A stretch of DNA of 64,000 bases from JAEUMD01 sp036768475 (GTDB lineage: Bacteria; Pseudomonadota; Alphaproteobacteria; Rhizobiales; Hyphomicrobiaceae): NCBI GenBank assembly GCA_036768475.1, contig DAIPMW010000011.1:62001-126000 (forward strand), given 5' to 3'. Below the pieces are notes generated by a model, which was given only the letters and a program-made list of their open reading frames with translations, had not been told where the DNA came from and searched no databases. This document shows, piece after piece, positions 25,867-35,513 of this stretch. The translations under genes and the position numbers were made by a program. Positions within the stretch are counted from its first letter, which is position 1. The number at the start of each line of letters is the position of its first letter.

Positions 25867-26493
25867 ATGACGTCCTTACCGTTCGACTCTGACGATCCAG
25901 ACGGCACATTTTTCGATGGGCAACTGCTCGTTGCCATGCCGCGCATGCTCGACCGACGCTTCCGGCGCTCGGTCATTTACCTTTGCGCGCACTCCGACGA
26001 AGGCGCAATGGGCCTCGTCATCAACCAGCGGGTCGACAATCTCGACTTCGGCGACCTGATTGACCGGATCGGGCTTGACGAGGAAACCGATGGCGCAGCC
26101 CAGTTGGCGGAGCTTCCAGACAAGCTGGCATGTATGCCGATCCATAAAGGCGGCCCAGTGGAAACCGGACGCGGGTTCGTACTGCATAGCTCGGATTATT
26201 TCATCGCCGATTCGACGCTCCCCATACGTGACGGCGTCTGCCTGACGGCGACGCTGGACATACTCAAAGCCATCGCTGCCGGTGAGGGTCCGCAACGCAC
26301 GCTGCTGGCGCTCGGCTATGCCGGGTGGTCGCCAGGGCAATTGGAAAGCGAGATCCAGGCAAACGGCTGGCTGATCTGCCCGGCGGATGTCGATATCATC
26401 TTCGACGACGACAACGAGGCCAAATACGATCGCGCGCTGGCGAAGATCGGCATCGATCCCTCGCATCTCGTCGCCGACGCCGGACACGCCTGA
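25867..26493 (+). CDS. YqgE/AlgH family protein (DUF179)
   Basis: A 208-residue cytoplasmic protein of the YqgE/AlgH family. Recognisable segments are the N-terminal FFDGQLLVAMPRMLDRRFRR, then VIYLCAHSDEGAMGLVINQ, a central PIHKGGPVETGRGFVLH and GYAGWSPGQLESEI. The family is widespread and linked to alginate regulation in Pseudomonas, but its molecular role is unknown. Length is normal. It converges on the GGDEF/EAL gene. Confidence 0.93.
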   Translation: MTSLPFDSDDPDGTFFDGQLLVAMPRMLDRRFRRSVIYLCAHSDEGAMGLVINQRVDNLDFGDLIDRIGLDEETDGAAQLAELPDKLACMPIHKGGPVETGRGFVLHSSDYFIADSTLPIRDGVCLTATLDILKAIAAGEGPQRTLLALGYAGWSPGQLESEIQANGWLICPADVDIIFDDDNEAKYDRALAKIGIDPSHLVADAGHA

Positions 26494-26597
26494 CGCACTA
26501 CGCAACCTGACGCGCTACGCGAACTGTGCGCCTGTTGTTTCAGAATCCAACGCTGGCCGAAGCGAAGAGCATTACGTGATCGAGTCCGCGCGGTCGA

Positions 26598-29500
26598 TCA
26601 TTCTTTCTTGGACGGCTTATCCGGCGAAGGCGGCGCCTGCGCACCGGCGAGACGTGCCAACGAAGCCGCAATGCCCGGCGGCAGGGTCGAGAAATCAGGC
26701 TCTTTCGGCCCTGGATTAACCGCTTGAGGCTTCGCTTCCGATGGCAAGGCGCCCCGCCGCCCGTCTTTGGCTTCGCCAGAACGGGCGGTCACCTGCGATG
26801 GCTGCCGATCGGTCTTCGGCCCTGTGCCATTTGTATTTCCGTTTCCATTTCCATTTCGCGCTGCGCCACTCACGGGAACCGGCGGCGTCGATGACGGTGT
26901 GCCCTTCTGCGATGCACTTGGAAGGTTCGGGGGCGGGGCGGCAGCGGCCGGCGGAGGTTGCTGCTGTGCGCGCGGCACGCCGTCCTGGCTCGCTGCCGGC
27001 CTCGGCGGTGCAGCAGCGGTCGGCACAGTTCGCGTCCGTGGCAGGGATGGCGGCGCAGGTTCGCCAGCGCGGTGCGATGATGGTGGTAGTGCGGGTTCTG
27101 TTGCTGGCGGAGCTCCAGGTAGCGCGGACGGCGGAGGCGGAAGCGGAGCGCCTTTTGCGGGCTGTATCGCCGGCGGCGGAGGCAGCATCGCGCCAGGTCG
27201 CGGAAGAGGCGGCGATGCAGCGCCGTTTACAGCACCATTCGCTTGGCCGTTGGAACCCGCGTGACGTGGGTCGACAGCCGGCGGCAGTGCCTGAGGCGGC
27301 TGGGCGGCACCACGCGCCTGGCGCGGCCGTACCGTACTTTGCGGCAACGCCTGAGCTCGGGCGCGGGCCGACTCTGCGCGCGTGGCGGCAGGCGGCGTTG
27401 TCGGCTTATCGACTGCGGCTTGCTCAGCGGTGGCTTTTTCAGCCGCGGCAGCCTTGTCGGCAGCAACTTTTGCCTCCACGCGTTTCTGCTTCTTGCGGCT
27501 CTGACGCTGCTTGGTTTTGAAGAAGCCGTGCGTCTGCAGCTTGCGCTCGGACTTGCGGATGATGCGAAGCAGATCGATCACGTCGCGCTCCGACATCGGC
27601 TCACCGTAAAAGTAACCCTGGCCGTACTCGCACCCTATCGAGCGCAGGAAGACGACATCCTCAGCGCTCTCCACACCCTCGGCGACAACCTTCTTGCCCA
27701 ACTCGTGAGCCAACGCGACCATTGCGCGAACGATCGTTGCAGCCGCATCCTCGCCGCCGCCTGCCGATTTGATCAACTCCCGGTCAAGCTTGATCGTGTT
27801 GCACGGCAGGCGCTGCAGGTAGGCAAGCGAGGAATAACCTGTGCCAAAGTCATCAAGCGCAAGCTCAGCACCTGCATTCTGGATCTGCGAGAGAATTTCG
27901 ATCGCGTGCTCGGGGTTCTCCATGGCCAGCGACTCGGTGATTTCCAGCTTGAGCGTACCCTTCGCCAGAAGCGAGCGGCCGATCAGGGCGCGCACTTCCT
28001 GCACAAGCTCGGTGCGCAAGACCTGGCGGCTCGATACATTGACCGAAACGAACAGCTGATCCTCCGGGCGCGGCAGCTCCTTCTGCCAGATGACGGCGTC
28101 CGCCGCAGCGGTGGCAAGAACACGTGAACCAAGCCGGGTGATGAGATCGCTCTCCTCGGCAATCGGAATGAAGGCGTTGGGAGAGATCAGTCCGAGCTTG
28201 GGATGCTCCATGCGCGCCAGCGCCTCGAAGCCTGCCAGCTCCTCGGTGGGAAGGTAGACGATCGGCTGGTAAACAACCTTGATCTGGTCCTTCTCGATCG
28301 CCTTACGGAGCGCTGCCTCCATCATGTCGCGATCGTTGGGCTCGCCGCGCATCTCCGGCCGGAAAATCTCTATGCGGTCGGCACCAGAGCGCTTTGCGCG
28401 ATACATGGCGATCTCGGCCTCTTTCAGCAGATCGCCGCCGGACGTCTCCTCGCCATCATAGATCGCGATGCCGAGCGAGCCCGTGAGCACGACCTCCTGG
28501 CTGGCGATATGCATGGGCGCACGCAGGCTGCGGCGCACCCGCTCGGCAAGTCCAGCCAGCTCGCGCGGGTTCTGCTGGTCGATGAAAAGGATTGCGAACT
28601 GGTCACCACCGATGCGGGCCAGCGTGTCGTGCGGGCCCAGATGGCGCTGAAGACGGCGCGCGACATTGAGCAAGAGGCTGTCGCCGACGACGAAGCCCAA
28701 CGAGGCATTGATGGATTTGAACTTGTCGATGTCGATGAAAAAGACCGTGGGACGGACCTTCTCGTCGGAGGCCGCGCGCATCACCGCGTTCGACAGACGA
28801 TCGATCAGAAGTTCGCGATTGGGCAAGCCGGTCAGGCTGCAGTGCACGGCATTCTGCAGCAGGCGTTCGTGTGCCATCTTGGCCTCGGTGACGTCGCGCA
28901 TCAGGCCGACGCAACGTACAGAGCGGCGATCTCCGGTCTCCACCGCCGCCGCCTCCAGTTCAAACCAGCGATAGGAGTTGTCGGCATGGCGCATGCGGAA
29001 ATCAGAGCGGATCTTGCCACCGGCACGTTCCTGCACCGACCACAGCGACAGGCGGAAGCGTTCCCGGTCGGCCGGGTGGACGTATTGCAGGAATTCGTCG
29101 ACCTTGACGTTGAGTTCGCCCGGCGTCAGGCCCAGCGCCTGCTCGATGATGTTTCCCGTCTTGATCTCGTCGCGGCGGCTCGACCATTCCCACACCGCCG
29201 AGCGGGCACCGTCAACGGCAATGGCGCGCAACTGGCTGTCAGTCGGCGCGAGGCCCGCCAGAGGTTCCAGCGAGCGGAAGGCGAACTGCGTGACGACGAA
29301 GCCGATAAGCAAAAGTATGAGAACCAGGCCGCCGATCAGCGCAGAGACGAAGATATCGCCGCTCAGGCGCCCGGTCAGAACGACACCGCACAGGAAGATC
29401 CAAACGAGGAACAGGATCCAAGGCGGCAGCAGATGCATGGCGCGATCCTGGCCGCGCACCGCGAGATAGAGTGTCGCCAACCCACCGACGCCGCCGATCA

Positions 29501-30494
29501 ATATGAAGGAGAAGCGCGCAAACGTCGCCGCAAGGCGCGGGTCGATCGCGGCCACCGCGATAAGTGCAAGCTGCGCCAGGATCCAGACCAGCGACAGCAT
29601 GCGAATAAGACCATGCGTGAGGCCGAGCCGTAAAAAGGCGTGCAGAAACATGACGAGACTTGCGGCCACCGCGCTTTCGGCGGCTGCGCGATAGACTGCG
29701 TTGTCCTCCGGCTTCATATTGAAGATCTGGTGGAAGAAGCCGAAGTCAACGCACAGGTAGGCGAGCACGCACCACGCGAATAGTGCAGCGGCCGGAAAGA
29801 TCAGCTTGTGATTGGCAGCGAAGATGACGGTCAGAAACAGCGCCGTGAGCACCGACAGGCCAAGCATGATTCCGTTGAAGAGTTGGCGGTCGCGGAACCG
29901 CATCTCATAGTCGAGCGGCTTCCATAAATGGATGCGGGCGAAGCGCTCGGAAGACAGCTCGGCCACATAGGTGATGGTCTGCCCCGGCTCGAGCGTCAGC
30001 GCGAAGACATCGGCCCGGTCAGACTTGATGCGCTGAGGCACGAAACCGATCGACGGGGTGACCGCTTCGATGCGACGGGCGTCGAGGTCGGGCCAGATGA
30101 TGCCCGAGCCCGCGAGCGTATAGCGGTCCGCCGTCAGCCAGCGCTCGATCGACTTGTCGGTCGGGTTGGTCAGGGCGAAGACGATCCAGTTCGGATTGGT
30201 GCCCGGCGTCGCCGCCTTGACTGAGATGCGACCGCTGACGCCATCGCCTCCTGCAACGGTATCCACCATGAGACTGTCGCCGCGGCCTTCATAGGCATCA
30301 CCCAGCGTGGTGATCTCGATGTGGTCGCTGTCCGGTGTGACGACGATCGGTTTCAGCGCTGCGGCCGGGCTGGCCGCCGCGAGGCAAACGAAGAGTGCGA
30401 GCAACGCCACGAGGCCGGCGTGCGCCGCATGCAAGAGCGGCGCGGTCATGACTCGCCAATGCGCGAGCGCGCGGCGCCCCCCGTTTGACCTCAT
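26598..30494 (-). CDS. Membrane 7TMR-DISM / PAS / GGDEF / EAL protein with long Pro-Ala-rich tail
   Basis: A 1298-residue cyclic-di-GMP protein. Order: signal segment 1-46; periplasmic beta domain about 47-205; seven or so membrane helices 207-410 (7TMR-DISM type); PAS/PAC 425-545; GGDEF domain 555-715; EAL domain 735-980; then about 310 residues of basic, Ala- and Pro-rich tail. The GGDEF signature is GGDQF (near 628), probably without cyclase activity. The EAL domain keeps EALAR, LEITES, DDFGTGYSS, the IKLD Lys and VVAEGVES, so it is predicted to hydrolyse c-di-GMP. GAGGGAGG precedes ATG 30494, which overlaps the stop of the rimJ-like gene by 4 bp. Confidence 0.92.
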   Translation of the reverse strand: MRSNGGRRALAHWRVMTAPLLHAAHAGLVALLALFVCLAAASPAAALKPIVVTPDSDHIEITTLGDAYEGRGDSLMVDTVAGGDGVSGRISVKAATPGTNPNWIVFALTNPTDKSIERWLTADRYTLAGSGIIWPDLDARRIEAVTPSIGFVPQRIKSDRADVFALTLEPGQTITYVAELSSERFARIHLWKPLDYEMRFRDRQLFNGIMLGLSVLTALFLTVIFAANHKLIFPAAALFAWCVLAYLCVDFGFFHQIFNMKPEDNAVYRAAAESAVAASLVMFLHAFLRLGLTHGLIRMLSLVWILAQLALIAVAAIDPRLAATFARFSFILIGGVGGLATLYLAVRGQDRAMHLLPPWILFLVWIFLCGVVLTGRLSGDIFVSALIGGLVLILLLIGFVVTQFAFRSLEPLAGLAPTDSQLRAIAVDGARSAVWEWSSRRDEIKTGNIIEQALGLTPGELNVKVDEFLQYVHPADRERFRLSLWSVQERAGGKIRSDFRMRHADNSYRWFELEAAAVETGDRRSVRCVGLMRDVTEAKMAHERLLQNAVHCSLTGLPNRELLIDRLSNAVMRAASDEKVRPTVFFIDIDKFKSINASLGFVVGDSLLLNVARRLQRHLGPHDTLARIGGDQFAILFIDQQNPRELAGLAERVRRSLRAPMHIASQEVVLTGSLGIAIYDGEETSGGDLLKEAEIAMYRAKRSGADRIEIFRPEMRGEPNDRDMMEAALRKAIEKDQIKVVYQPIVYLPTEELAGFEALARMEHPKLGLISPNAFIPIAEESDLITRLGSRVLATAAADAVIWQKELPRPEDQLFVSVNVSSRQVLRTELVQEVRALIGRSLLAKGTLKLEITESLAMENPEHAIEILSQIQNAGAELALDDFGTGYSSLAYLQRLPCNTIKLDRELIKSAGGGEDAAATIVRAMVALAHELGKKVVAEGVESAEDVVFLRSIGCEYGQGYFYGEPMSERDVIDLLRIIRKSERKLQTHGFFKTKQRQSRKKQKRVEAKVAADKAAAAEKATAEQAAVDKPTTPPAATRAESARARAQALPQSTVRPRQARGAAQPPQALPPAVDPRHAGSNGQANGAVNGAASPPLPRPGAMLPPPPAIQPAKGAPLPPPPSALPGAPPATEPALPPSSHRAGEPAPPSLPRTRTVPTAAAPPRPAASQDGVPRAQQQPPPAAAAPPPNLPSASQKGTPSSTPPVPVSGAARNGNGNGNTNGTGPKTDRQPSQVTARSGEAKDGRRGALPSEAKPQAVNPGPKEPDFSTLPPGIAASLARLAGAQAPPSPDKPSKKE

Positions 30495-31174
30495 TGCGGC
30501 CCTCCCTCGGAGCGGCCCACATCCTCCGCGACCAGGCCGAACAGCAGGTGATCTTCCCAGCGGCCGGCAATCTTCAGGTATCGGCGTGCAAGCCCCTCGC
30601 GGGAAAAGCCGAGTCGATCGAGAACACGCAGCGATGTGGCGTTGGCGGGCATCACGGCGGCCTCGATGCGATGCAGGCGCAGGACGTCGAAAGCGAACGG
30701 GATCAACGCCGACAGCGCGTCATGCATGAGGCCACGACGGACATACGGCGCCCCCAGCCAGTAGCCGAGCGTGGCCGCCTGCGTCACACCGCGGCGGACG
30801 TTGGTCAACGTGACGCCGCCGACCAGCGCGGGTGGGATCTGCACCGGCCGCGGGTGCGCAAGCGGCCGGCCGTCGATATCGAAAATACCGTGCGCTGAAG
30901 CGGGCGCCGGCTGGGGAGCAGCGAAAACGAGATAGGCATAGCCCAGATCCTCGCGCGCCTCTCGCTGATAGTGACGGACACGGCGGCGGAACGCGGATCG
31001 CGTGAGTTCCTCGCGCGACCAGAGCGGCTCCCACGGCGCGAGGTGATCGCGACTCATTGCGCGCAACTCGGCCCAGGCCGGATAGTCCATCATGCAGGGC
31101 GCGCGCATCATTACACCCTTGCCACGGACAATCGGCACGGGTTCCGAAATCTTGCTGGATCGCAGAAGCGCCAT
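30491..31174 (-). CDS. RimJ/RimL-like GNAT N-acetyltransferase
   Basis: A 227-residue GNAT acetyltransferase of the RimJ (ribosomal protein S5 N-terminal alanine) type. Segments: the start VRGKGVMMRAPCMMDYPAWA, VGGVTLTNVRRG, the acetyl-CoA loop LGYWLGAPYVRRGLMHDA and the end ANATSLRVLDRLGFSREGLARRYLKI. It acetylates protein N-termini or a small molecule; the true substrate cannot be read. Its stop codon overlaps the start of the GGDEF/EAL gene by 4 bp (ATGA), and it lies 9 bp after the M16 protease gene, so the genes are probably one transcript. Confidence 0.88.
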   Translation of the reverse strand: MALLRSSKISEPVPIVRGKGVMMRAPCMMDYPAWAELRAMSRDHLAPWEPLWSREELTRSAFRRRVRHYQREAREDLGYAYLVFAAPQPAPASAHGIFDIDGRPLAHPRPVQIPPALVGGVTLTNVRRGVTQAATLGYWLGAPYVRRGLMHDALSALIPFAFDVLRLHRIEAAVMPANATSLRVLDRLGFSREGLARRYLKIAGRWEDHLLFGLVAEDVGRSEGGPQ

Positions 31175-31183
31175 CGAAGCACC

Positions 31184-32458
31184 TCAGGCTTTCGAGCCGA
31201 TCATGTCGGCAAGACGGTCGGCTTCGGCTTTGGATTTTCGGCCCGATCCGACGACGACGATCGATGGTGCCCCCGCTACGAGGCGGGAGGCAAACGCCAT
31301 CACGTCATCGACGCTGACCCGGTCGACGCCGCCAATCAACTCCTCGGTTGGAATGAGACGATCATGGCCAATCAGGTGCCGCGCCATCTGGTCGGCGCGG
31401 GCAGACGAACTCTCAAGCCCCATAAGCAGGCCGGCCTTCAACTGCGCCTTGGCGCGTGCGACCTCAGCCTCGCTGGCTCCGGCCCGCGCGACGCCGACAA
31501 GCTCGTTCACAATGACATCGCTCAGTTCGGTCATCATGTCGGCCCCCGTTGCCGCATGGATCGAAAACAGGCCAATGTCGGCCAGCGACCAGGCGGACGA
31601 ATAGATCGAATAGCAAAGACCGCGACGCTCCCGGACTTCCTGGAACAATCGCGACGACATGCCCCCGCCGAACAAGCCCGAGAACACCTGCGCCGTGAAG
31701 AAATCCTCCGCGTGATAAGACGGGCCTTCGAAGCCGAGCAACAGATGGCTCTGCTCGAAGCGCCGGTCAAATACGCGCACACCCCCTTGATAGCGCGCCC
31801 GCACGCGGCTGCGCTCAGTACCCCGAGTTAGCCCGCCGAATAGGGCTTCAACGTGGCGGACAAGAGAATCGTGGTGGACGGAGCCGGCGGCAGAAACAAC
31901 CATGCACTCGGGACCGTAATGGCGGGCAAGGAAGCCTTCGAGAAGCTGGCGATCAAAGCTTTTGACGCTCTGCGTCGTGCCGAGGATCGGGCGGCCGACC
32001 GGCTGGTCGGGAAACGACGCCTCCTGCAAGAGATCGTAGCCAATATCGTCAGGACTATCGCGAGTTGCAGCAATCTCCTGCAAGATCACTTCCCGCTCTC
32101 GTTCCAACTCGTCTCTGGCGAAGAGCGAATTCTGGAGGATGTCCGCAAGGATCTCCAAGGCCACCCCCTCGTCGCCCTTGAGAACGCGGGCGAAATAGGC
32201 GGTGTTTTCCAGACTCGTGGCAGCGTTCAGTTCACCGCCGATCGTTTCGATCTCCTCGGCGATGGCCTGCGCGGTACGTCGAGCAGTACCTTTGAACGCC
32301 ATGTGCTCGAGGAAATGCGAGATGCCATGCTCGGGTTCGCTCTCGTGGCGCGCGCCGGTCGCCACCCAGATGCCGAGCGACAGCGTCTCCAGATGCTCCA
32401 TGCGGTGCGATACGACGCGCAGACCGTTGGCGAGCGTCGTTATCTCAGTGGTCATCAC
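31184..32458 (-). CDS. M16 family zinc metallopeptidase (MPP-like)
   Basis: A 424-residue M16B peptidase resembling the mitochondrial processing peptidase beta subunit. The inverted zinc motif HFLEH gives H48, E51 and H52, with the distal ligand E128 (REVILQEIA) 76 residues later. The C-terminal half has the glycine-rich loop LFGGGMSSRLFQEVRERRGL. The full set of residues implies an active protease; no signal peptide is visible. The gene overlaps the end of thrC by 4 bp, the usual thrC-M16 arrangement in rhizobia. Confidence 0.93.
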   Translation of the reverse strand: MMTTEITTLANGLRVVSHRMEHLETLSLGIWVATGARHESEPEHGISHFLEHMAFKGTARRTAQAIAEEIETIGGELNAATSLENTAYFARVLKGDEGVALEILADILQNSLFARDELEREREVILQEIAATRDSPDDIGYDLLQEASFPDQPVGRPILGTTQSVKSFDRQLLEGFLARHYGPECMVVSAAGSVHHDSLVRHVEALFGGLTRGTERSRVRARYQGGVRVFDRRFEQSHLLLGFEGPSYHAEDFFTAQVFSGLFGGGMSSRLFQEVRERRGLCYSIYSSAWSLADIGLFSIHAATGADMMTELSDVIVNELVGVARAGASEAEVARAKAQLKAGLLMGLESSSARADQMARHLIGHDRLIPTEELIGGVDRVSVDDVMAFASRLVAGAPSIVVVGSGRKSKAEADRLADMIGSKA

Positions 32459-33897
32459 GTCTCCTCGCGGACGGCGCGTGCGCGGGTTTCGACGAAGGCT
32501 TCAATGGCAGCCAATTCATTGGGCACATGCGCGAATCGCTCGGGGTCTGTCATCAGATTCGACAGTCGGTCGGGCAGCGGCGGACGATAGCCGGTGATCT
32601 TCTCCATCGCATCGGGGAATTTCGCTGGATGTGCGGTGGAAAGAATCACTTTGGGGACGCTATGGCCATAGGCACTACCACGAACACGCGAAGTTGTATC
32701 TGCGGCGGCAACGTATCCACACGCCGTGTGCGGATCCATCAGATAGGCACTTTCCTGCTTCACCTTGCGGATCGCGTCGGCGACCTCCGCTTCGCTTGCC
32801 GATCGCGCCGAAAAATCGCGGCGCATATGCTCGCATACCGCACCACCCGCCTCGAATCGGCGCGACTGGGCGAGAGAGCCCATCAGGCCACGCACATAGG
32901 CGTCGTCTCGGCCTGAGGCTTCGAACAGGTAACGCTCGAAGTTCGACGAAATCTGGATATCCATCGATGGTGAGGATGTCGCCACGACATCGCGCATTTC
33001 GTAAGTGCCGGTATCGAGCGTGCGCGGCAGGATGTCGTTTTCGTTCGATGCAATGACAAGGTCGGCAACCGGAAGCCCCATGCGGCGGGCGACGTGGCCG
33101 GCGAAAATGTCGCCGAAATTGCCGGTGGGCACCGAGAAGGCCACTTTGCGATGTGGCGCGCCAAGCGCTGTTGCGGCAGCAAAGTAGTACGTCACTTGCG
33201 CAACGATGCGCGCCCAATTGATCGAGTTAACGCCTGCCAAATGCACGCGGTCGCGGAAGGCGTGGTCATTGAACATGGCCTTCACGAGCGCCTGGCAGTC
33301 GTCGAAGGTGCCGTCGATAGCGACGGCATGGACGTTCGGCTCGCTCGGCGTCGTCATCATGCGCCGCTGAACGTCGGAGACGCGGCCATCAGGGAACAGG
33401 ATCACCACATCGCAGCGTTTCGAGCCGCGGAAAGCTTCGATTGCCGCCCCGCCGGTATCGCCCGATGTGGCGCCGACGATCGTGACACGCTCCCCACGCT
33501 TTTCCAGGACATGGTCCATCAGGCGGGCGAGCAACTGCATCGCCACGTCCTTGAAGGCGAGGGTCGGCCCGTGGAACAGCTCCAGCACGAACGTCTCGGG
33601 GTTGATCTGCACGAGCGGTGTCACGGCGGCATGACCGAACGTGGCATAGGCCTCGCGCGCCATGCGCAAAAGATCCTCGCGCGCAATGGCGCCGCAGGTG
33701 AAACGATCGATAATCGCGACGGCCAGATCGGCGAACGGCACTCCGGCGAAGGTCTCTATCTCGCTCTGCGTCAGCCGCGGCCATGTCTCAGGCACATATA
33801 GACCGCCATCGCGGGCGAGGCCTGCAAGCAGCACATCATCGAAACCGAGACGCGGGGCGGCACCGCGCGTGGAGATGTAAGAAAGTGACGACGACAA
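32455..33897 (-). CDS. thrC: Threonine synthase
   Basis: A 480-residue PLP enzyme turning O-phosphohomoserine into threonine. The PLP Lys is K116 in PTLAFKDVAMQL; GATSGDTGGAAIEAF binds the phosphate, and NSINWARIVAQVTYYF is typical of the long (fungal-like) ThrC class. Expected N-terminus YISTRGAAPRLGFDDVLL is present. The only start near it is TTG 33897. It is the first gene of a minus-strand chain thrC-M16-rimJ-like-GGDEF/EAL. Confidence 0.95.
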   Translation of the reverse strand: MSSSLSYISTRGAAPRLGFDDVLLAGLARDGGLYVPETWPRLTQSEIETFAGVPFADLAVAIIDRFTCGAIAREDLLRMAREAYATFGHAAVTPLVQINPETFVLELFHGPTLAFKDVAMQLLARLMDHVLEKRGERVTIVGATSGDTGGAAIEAFRGSKRCDVVILFPDGRVSDVQRRMMTTPSEPNVHAVAIDGTFDDCQALVKAMFNDHAFRDRVHLAGVNSINWARIVAQVTYYFAAATALGAPHRKVAFSVPTGNFGDIFAGHVARRMGLPVADLVIASNENDILPRTLDTGTYEMRDVVATSSPSMDIQISSNFERYLFEASGRDDAYVRGLMGSLAQSRRFEAGGAVCEHMRRDFSARSASEAEVADAIRKVKQESAYLMDPHTACGYVAAADTTSRVRGSAYGHSVPKVILSTAHPAKFPDAMEKITGYRPPLPDRLSNLMTDPERFAHVPNELAAIEAFVETRARAVREET

Positions 33898-34062
33898 ACG
33901 AGGAGCCTCATCTATTCTGGGCTCGGGCGGCGGAACCGCCCGCGACCGGGACGCACCCGATCATTGACAGCAGGTATGGCAAGAAGCGCACACTACTGCC
34001 GGGGCACGGCGCAAACAAGCCAAGCAGGGCGTTCGGCACCAGGAAACGGCAGGAAATTCGGC

Positions 34063-34130
34063 TTAGAGCATCTTTAGCTGAGGTGTGCAGCGGTTCAGTG
34101 ATTCGATCAAAACCAGACCTGCTCTGGCGT
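34063..34130 (+). repeat. Partial A+B composite repeat between SURF1 and thrC
   Basis: TTAGAGCATCTTTAGCTGAG and GTGTGCAGCGGTTCAG (family A left half) are joined directly to GATTCGATCAAAACCAGACC, the right end of reversed family B. The SURF1 stop lies at the very edge (34131). Confidence 0.65.
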
Positions 34131-34943
34131 TCAGCCACGTTGGCGCAAGCGCCCAAAAGCGAAAGCCAGATAGACGCCGAGCAGCGTTATGGCGAGTCCG
34201 TACCACGTCAGCGCGTATTCGAGATGGCGGTTCGACAGGTTGACCTTATTCAGTTCCGGCTGCGGGCCCTGCGGTCCTCCTGTCGCGGTCTCGGCCTCGA
34301 TATAGAACGGCGCCACACTTGCGATTGCATTGTGTGGGGGCCCGGCTGCCGAGCCGTCCGCCGACGTCATTGTGAGCGCCTTGCGCATACCTTCAATGTC
34401 GAATTCGTACCATTCGTTCTTTGCGGCATTCTCGGCACTGCTAAAGGCTCCGACATGGCCCAGCCGCACGCGACCGACGAATTCCAGCGCGCCATCAGGA
34501 TTTCCCGCAGCACGAGTTGCAGGTGCCTTCTTCATGTCGGGCACCGCGCCACGGATCACGAGCACAGTACTCCATGGAAATGTGCCCGATGCGCCGAGAG
34601 GCGTCGATAACGTAAGCGGTGTGACGACGCTCCAGGCAGGGCCTGCTTTGCCTGGGCTCCAAACGTGAAATTCCTGATCGTGACGGAACCGCCCCTTCAT
34701 CGCCACGCGCACGAACTCGATCGCCTCGGCGGTGTCCGTCATATGGGAGCCCGTATAGATGCCGAGCACCGCCTGCAGGCTGCCAGGTGCTGCCTTGCCT
34801 CGCGCCTCCACCTTTTCGATCAAGGCTTCCTTCCAGGCGAGACGGCGCATCTGCCAGTTGCCAAGCGAGACGAGGATCGCGAGACCCAGGAGGGTCAGCA
34901 GCGTTGGCCACAGCAGGCGAGCCTCACGCAAACGCGTCATCAC
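34131..34943 (-). CDS. SURF1 family cytochrome oxidase assembly protein
   Basis: A 270-residue inner-membrane protein of the SURF1/Shy1 family, which helps insert heme a into subunit I of the aa3 oxidase. One N-terminal helix (LLWPTLLTLLGLAILVSLGNWQM, followed by RRLAWKEALI) and one C-terminal helix (EYALTWYGLAITLLGVYLAFAF) enclose a periplasmic domain with VKGRF-like and WSVVTPL segments. It ends the ctaC-to-SURF1 group on the minus strand, next to DUF983. Confidence 0.92.
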   Translation of the reverse strand: MMTRLREARLLWPTLLTLLGLAILVSLGNWQMRRLAWKEALIEKVEARGKAAPGSLQAVLGIYTGSHMTDTAEAIEFVRVAMKGRFRHDQEFHVWSPGKAGPAWSVVTPLTLSTPLGASGTFPWSTVLVIRGAVPDMKKAPATRAAGNPDGALEFVGRVRLGHVGAFSSAENAAKNEWYEFDIEGMRKALTMTSADGSAAGPPHNAIASVAPFYIEAETATGGPQGPQPELNKVNLSNRHLEYALTWYGLAITLLGVYLAFAFGRLRQRG

Positions 34944-34990
34944 GTACGATGCCTCACAGCGAAAGTGGCGCTAACCGGCGCGCTGATGCC

Positions 34991-35392
34991 TCAATCCTTG
35001 GCGAGGCGGCCTTCCTCGGCCTTATGGCGATACTGCAGGGCGATCAGAGTTGCCTTGAGGAAGCGCAGCAGGCCCAGCGCCAGCACCAGCGTTACCACAC
35101 CTGACATAAGGACGGTCGCCAGCAGCGGCGTATCATAGGTCAGTTGAAACCAGAGCGCGCCGCCCAGCACGACGAAGCCGAGAATGAAAATCGCAAAAAC
35201 CGCAGGACCGTCGCCCGTATCGATGAACTTGTAATCGAGGCCGCAGTTATCGCAGCGCTCACGCATGTTGAGCACCTGTCGGAACAGGGGACCTTCGCCG
35301 CAACGCGGGCAGCGTGCCTTGAGGCCGAGCACGATTGGCGAATGGGCGGGCTTCTCGGACTTGTTCGTCATGCGAGGCACTCTGGATTCCAT
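34991..35392 (-). CDS. DUF983 family membrane protein
   Basis: A 133-residue protein with a zinc-ribbon-like N-terminus, CPRCGEGPLF and CDNCGLDY, then two membrane helices (GPAVFAIFILGFVVLGGALWF and PLLATVLMSGVVTLVLALGLL). DUF983 genes are regularly found between ctaE and SURF1 in Alphaproteobacteria, implying a role in cytochrome oxidase biogenesis; the action is unknown. The start may instead be the ATG at 35371 (MTNKSEK). Confidence 0.88.
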   Translation of the reverse strand: MESRVPRMTNKSEKPAHSPIVLGLKARCPRCGEGPLFRQVLNMRERCDNCGLDYKFIDTGDGPAVFAIFILGFVVLGGALWFQLTYDTPLLATVLMSGVVTLVLALGLLRFLKATLIALQYRHKAEEGRLAKD

Positions 35393-35462
35393 TTCGTCGG
35401 ATCACAATGCGTGGCTGTGACACACACACACCGAACTTATGATCAGCATTCGTGCAAAACGC

Positions 35463-35493
35463 GCATGGCCGGGGCGAAGAGCCCCGGCCATGC
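35463..35493 (-). terminator. Strong hairpin downstream of ctaE
   Basis: Perfect 13-bp arms GCATGGCCGGGGC (35463-35475) and GCCCCGGCCATGC (35481-35493), loop GAAGA. It lies between ctaE and DUF983; on the minus strand it is followed by GCGTTTTG, so termination or processing is plausible. Confidence 0.65.
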
Positions 35494-35513
35494 ATTGCGT
35501 ATGATTGCATGCT

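Noticed and set aside
28203..29633. 476-codon plus-strand frame
   Set aside because: It lies opposite the GGDEF/EAL coding region, shows no domain and is explained by the codon pattern of the real gene.
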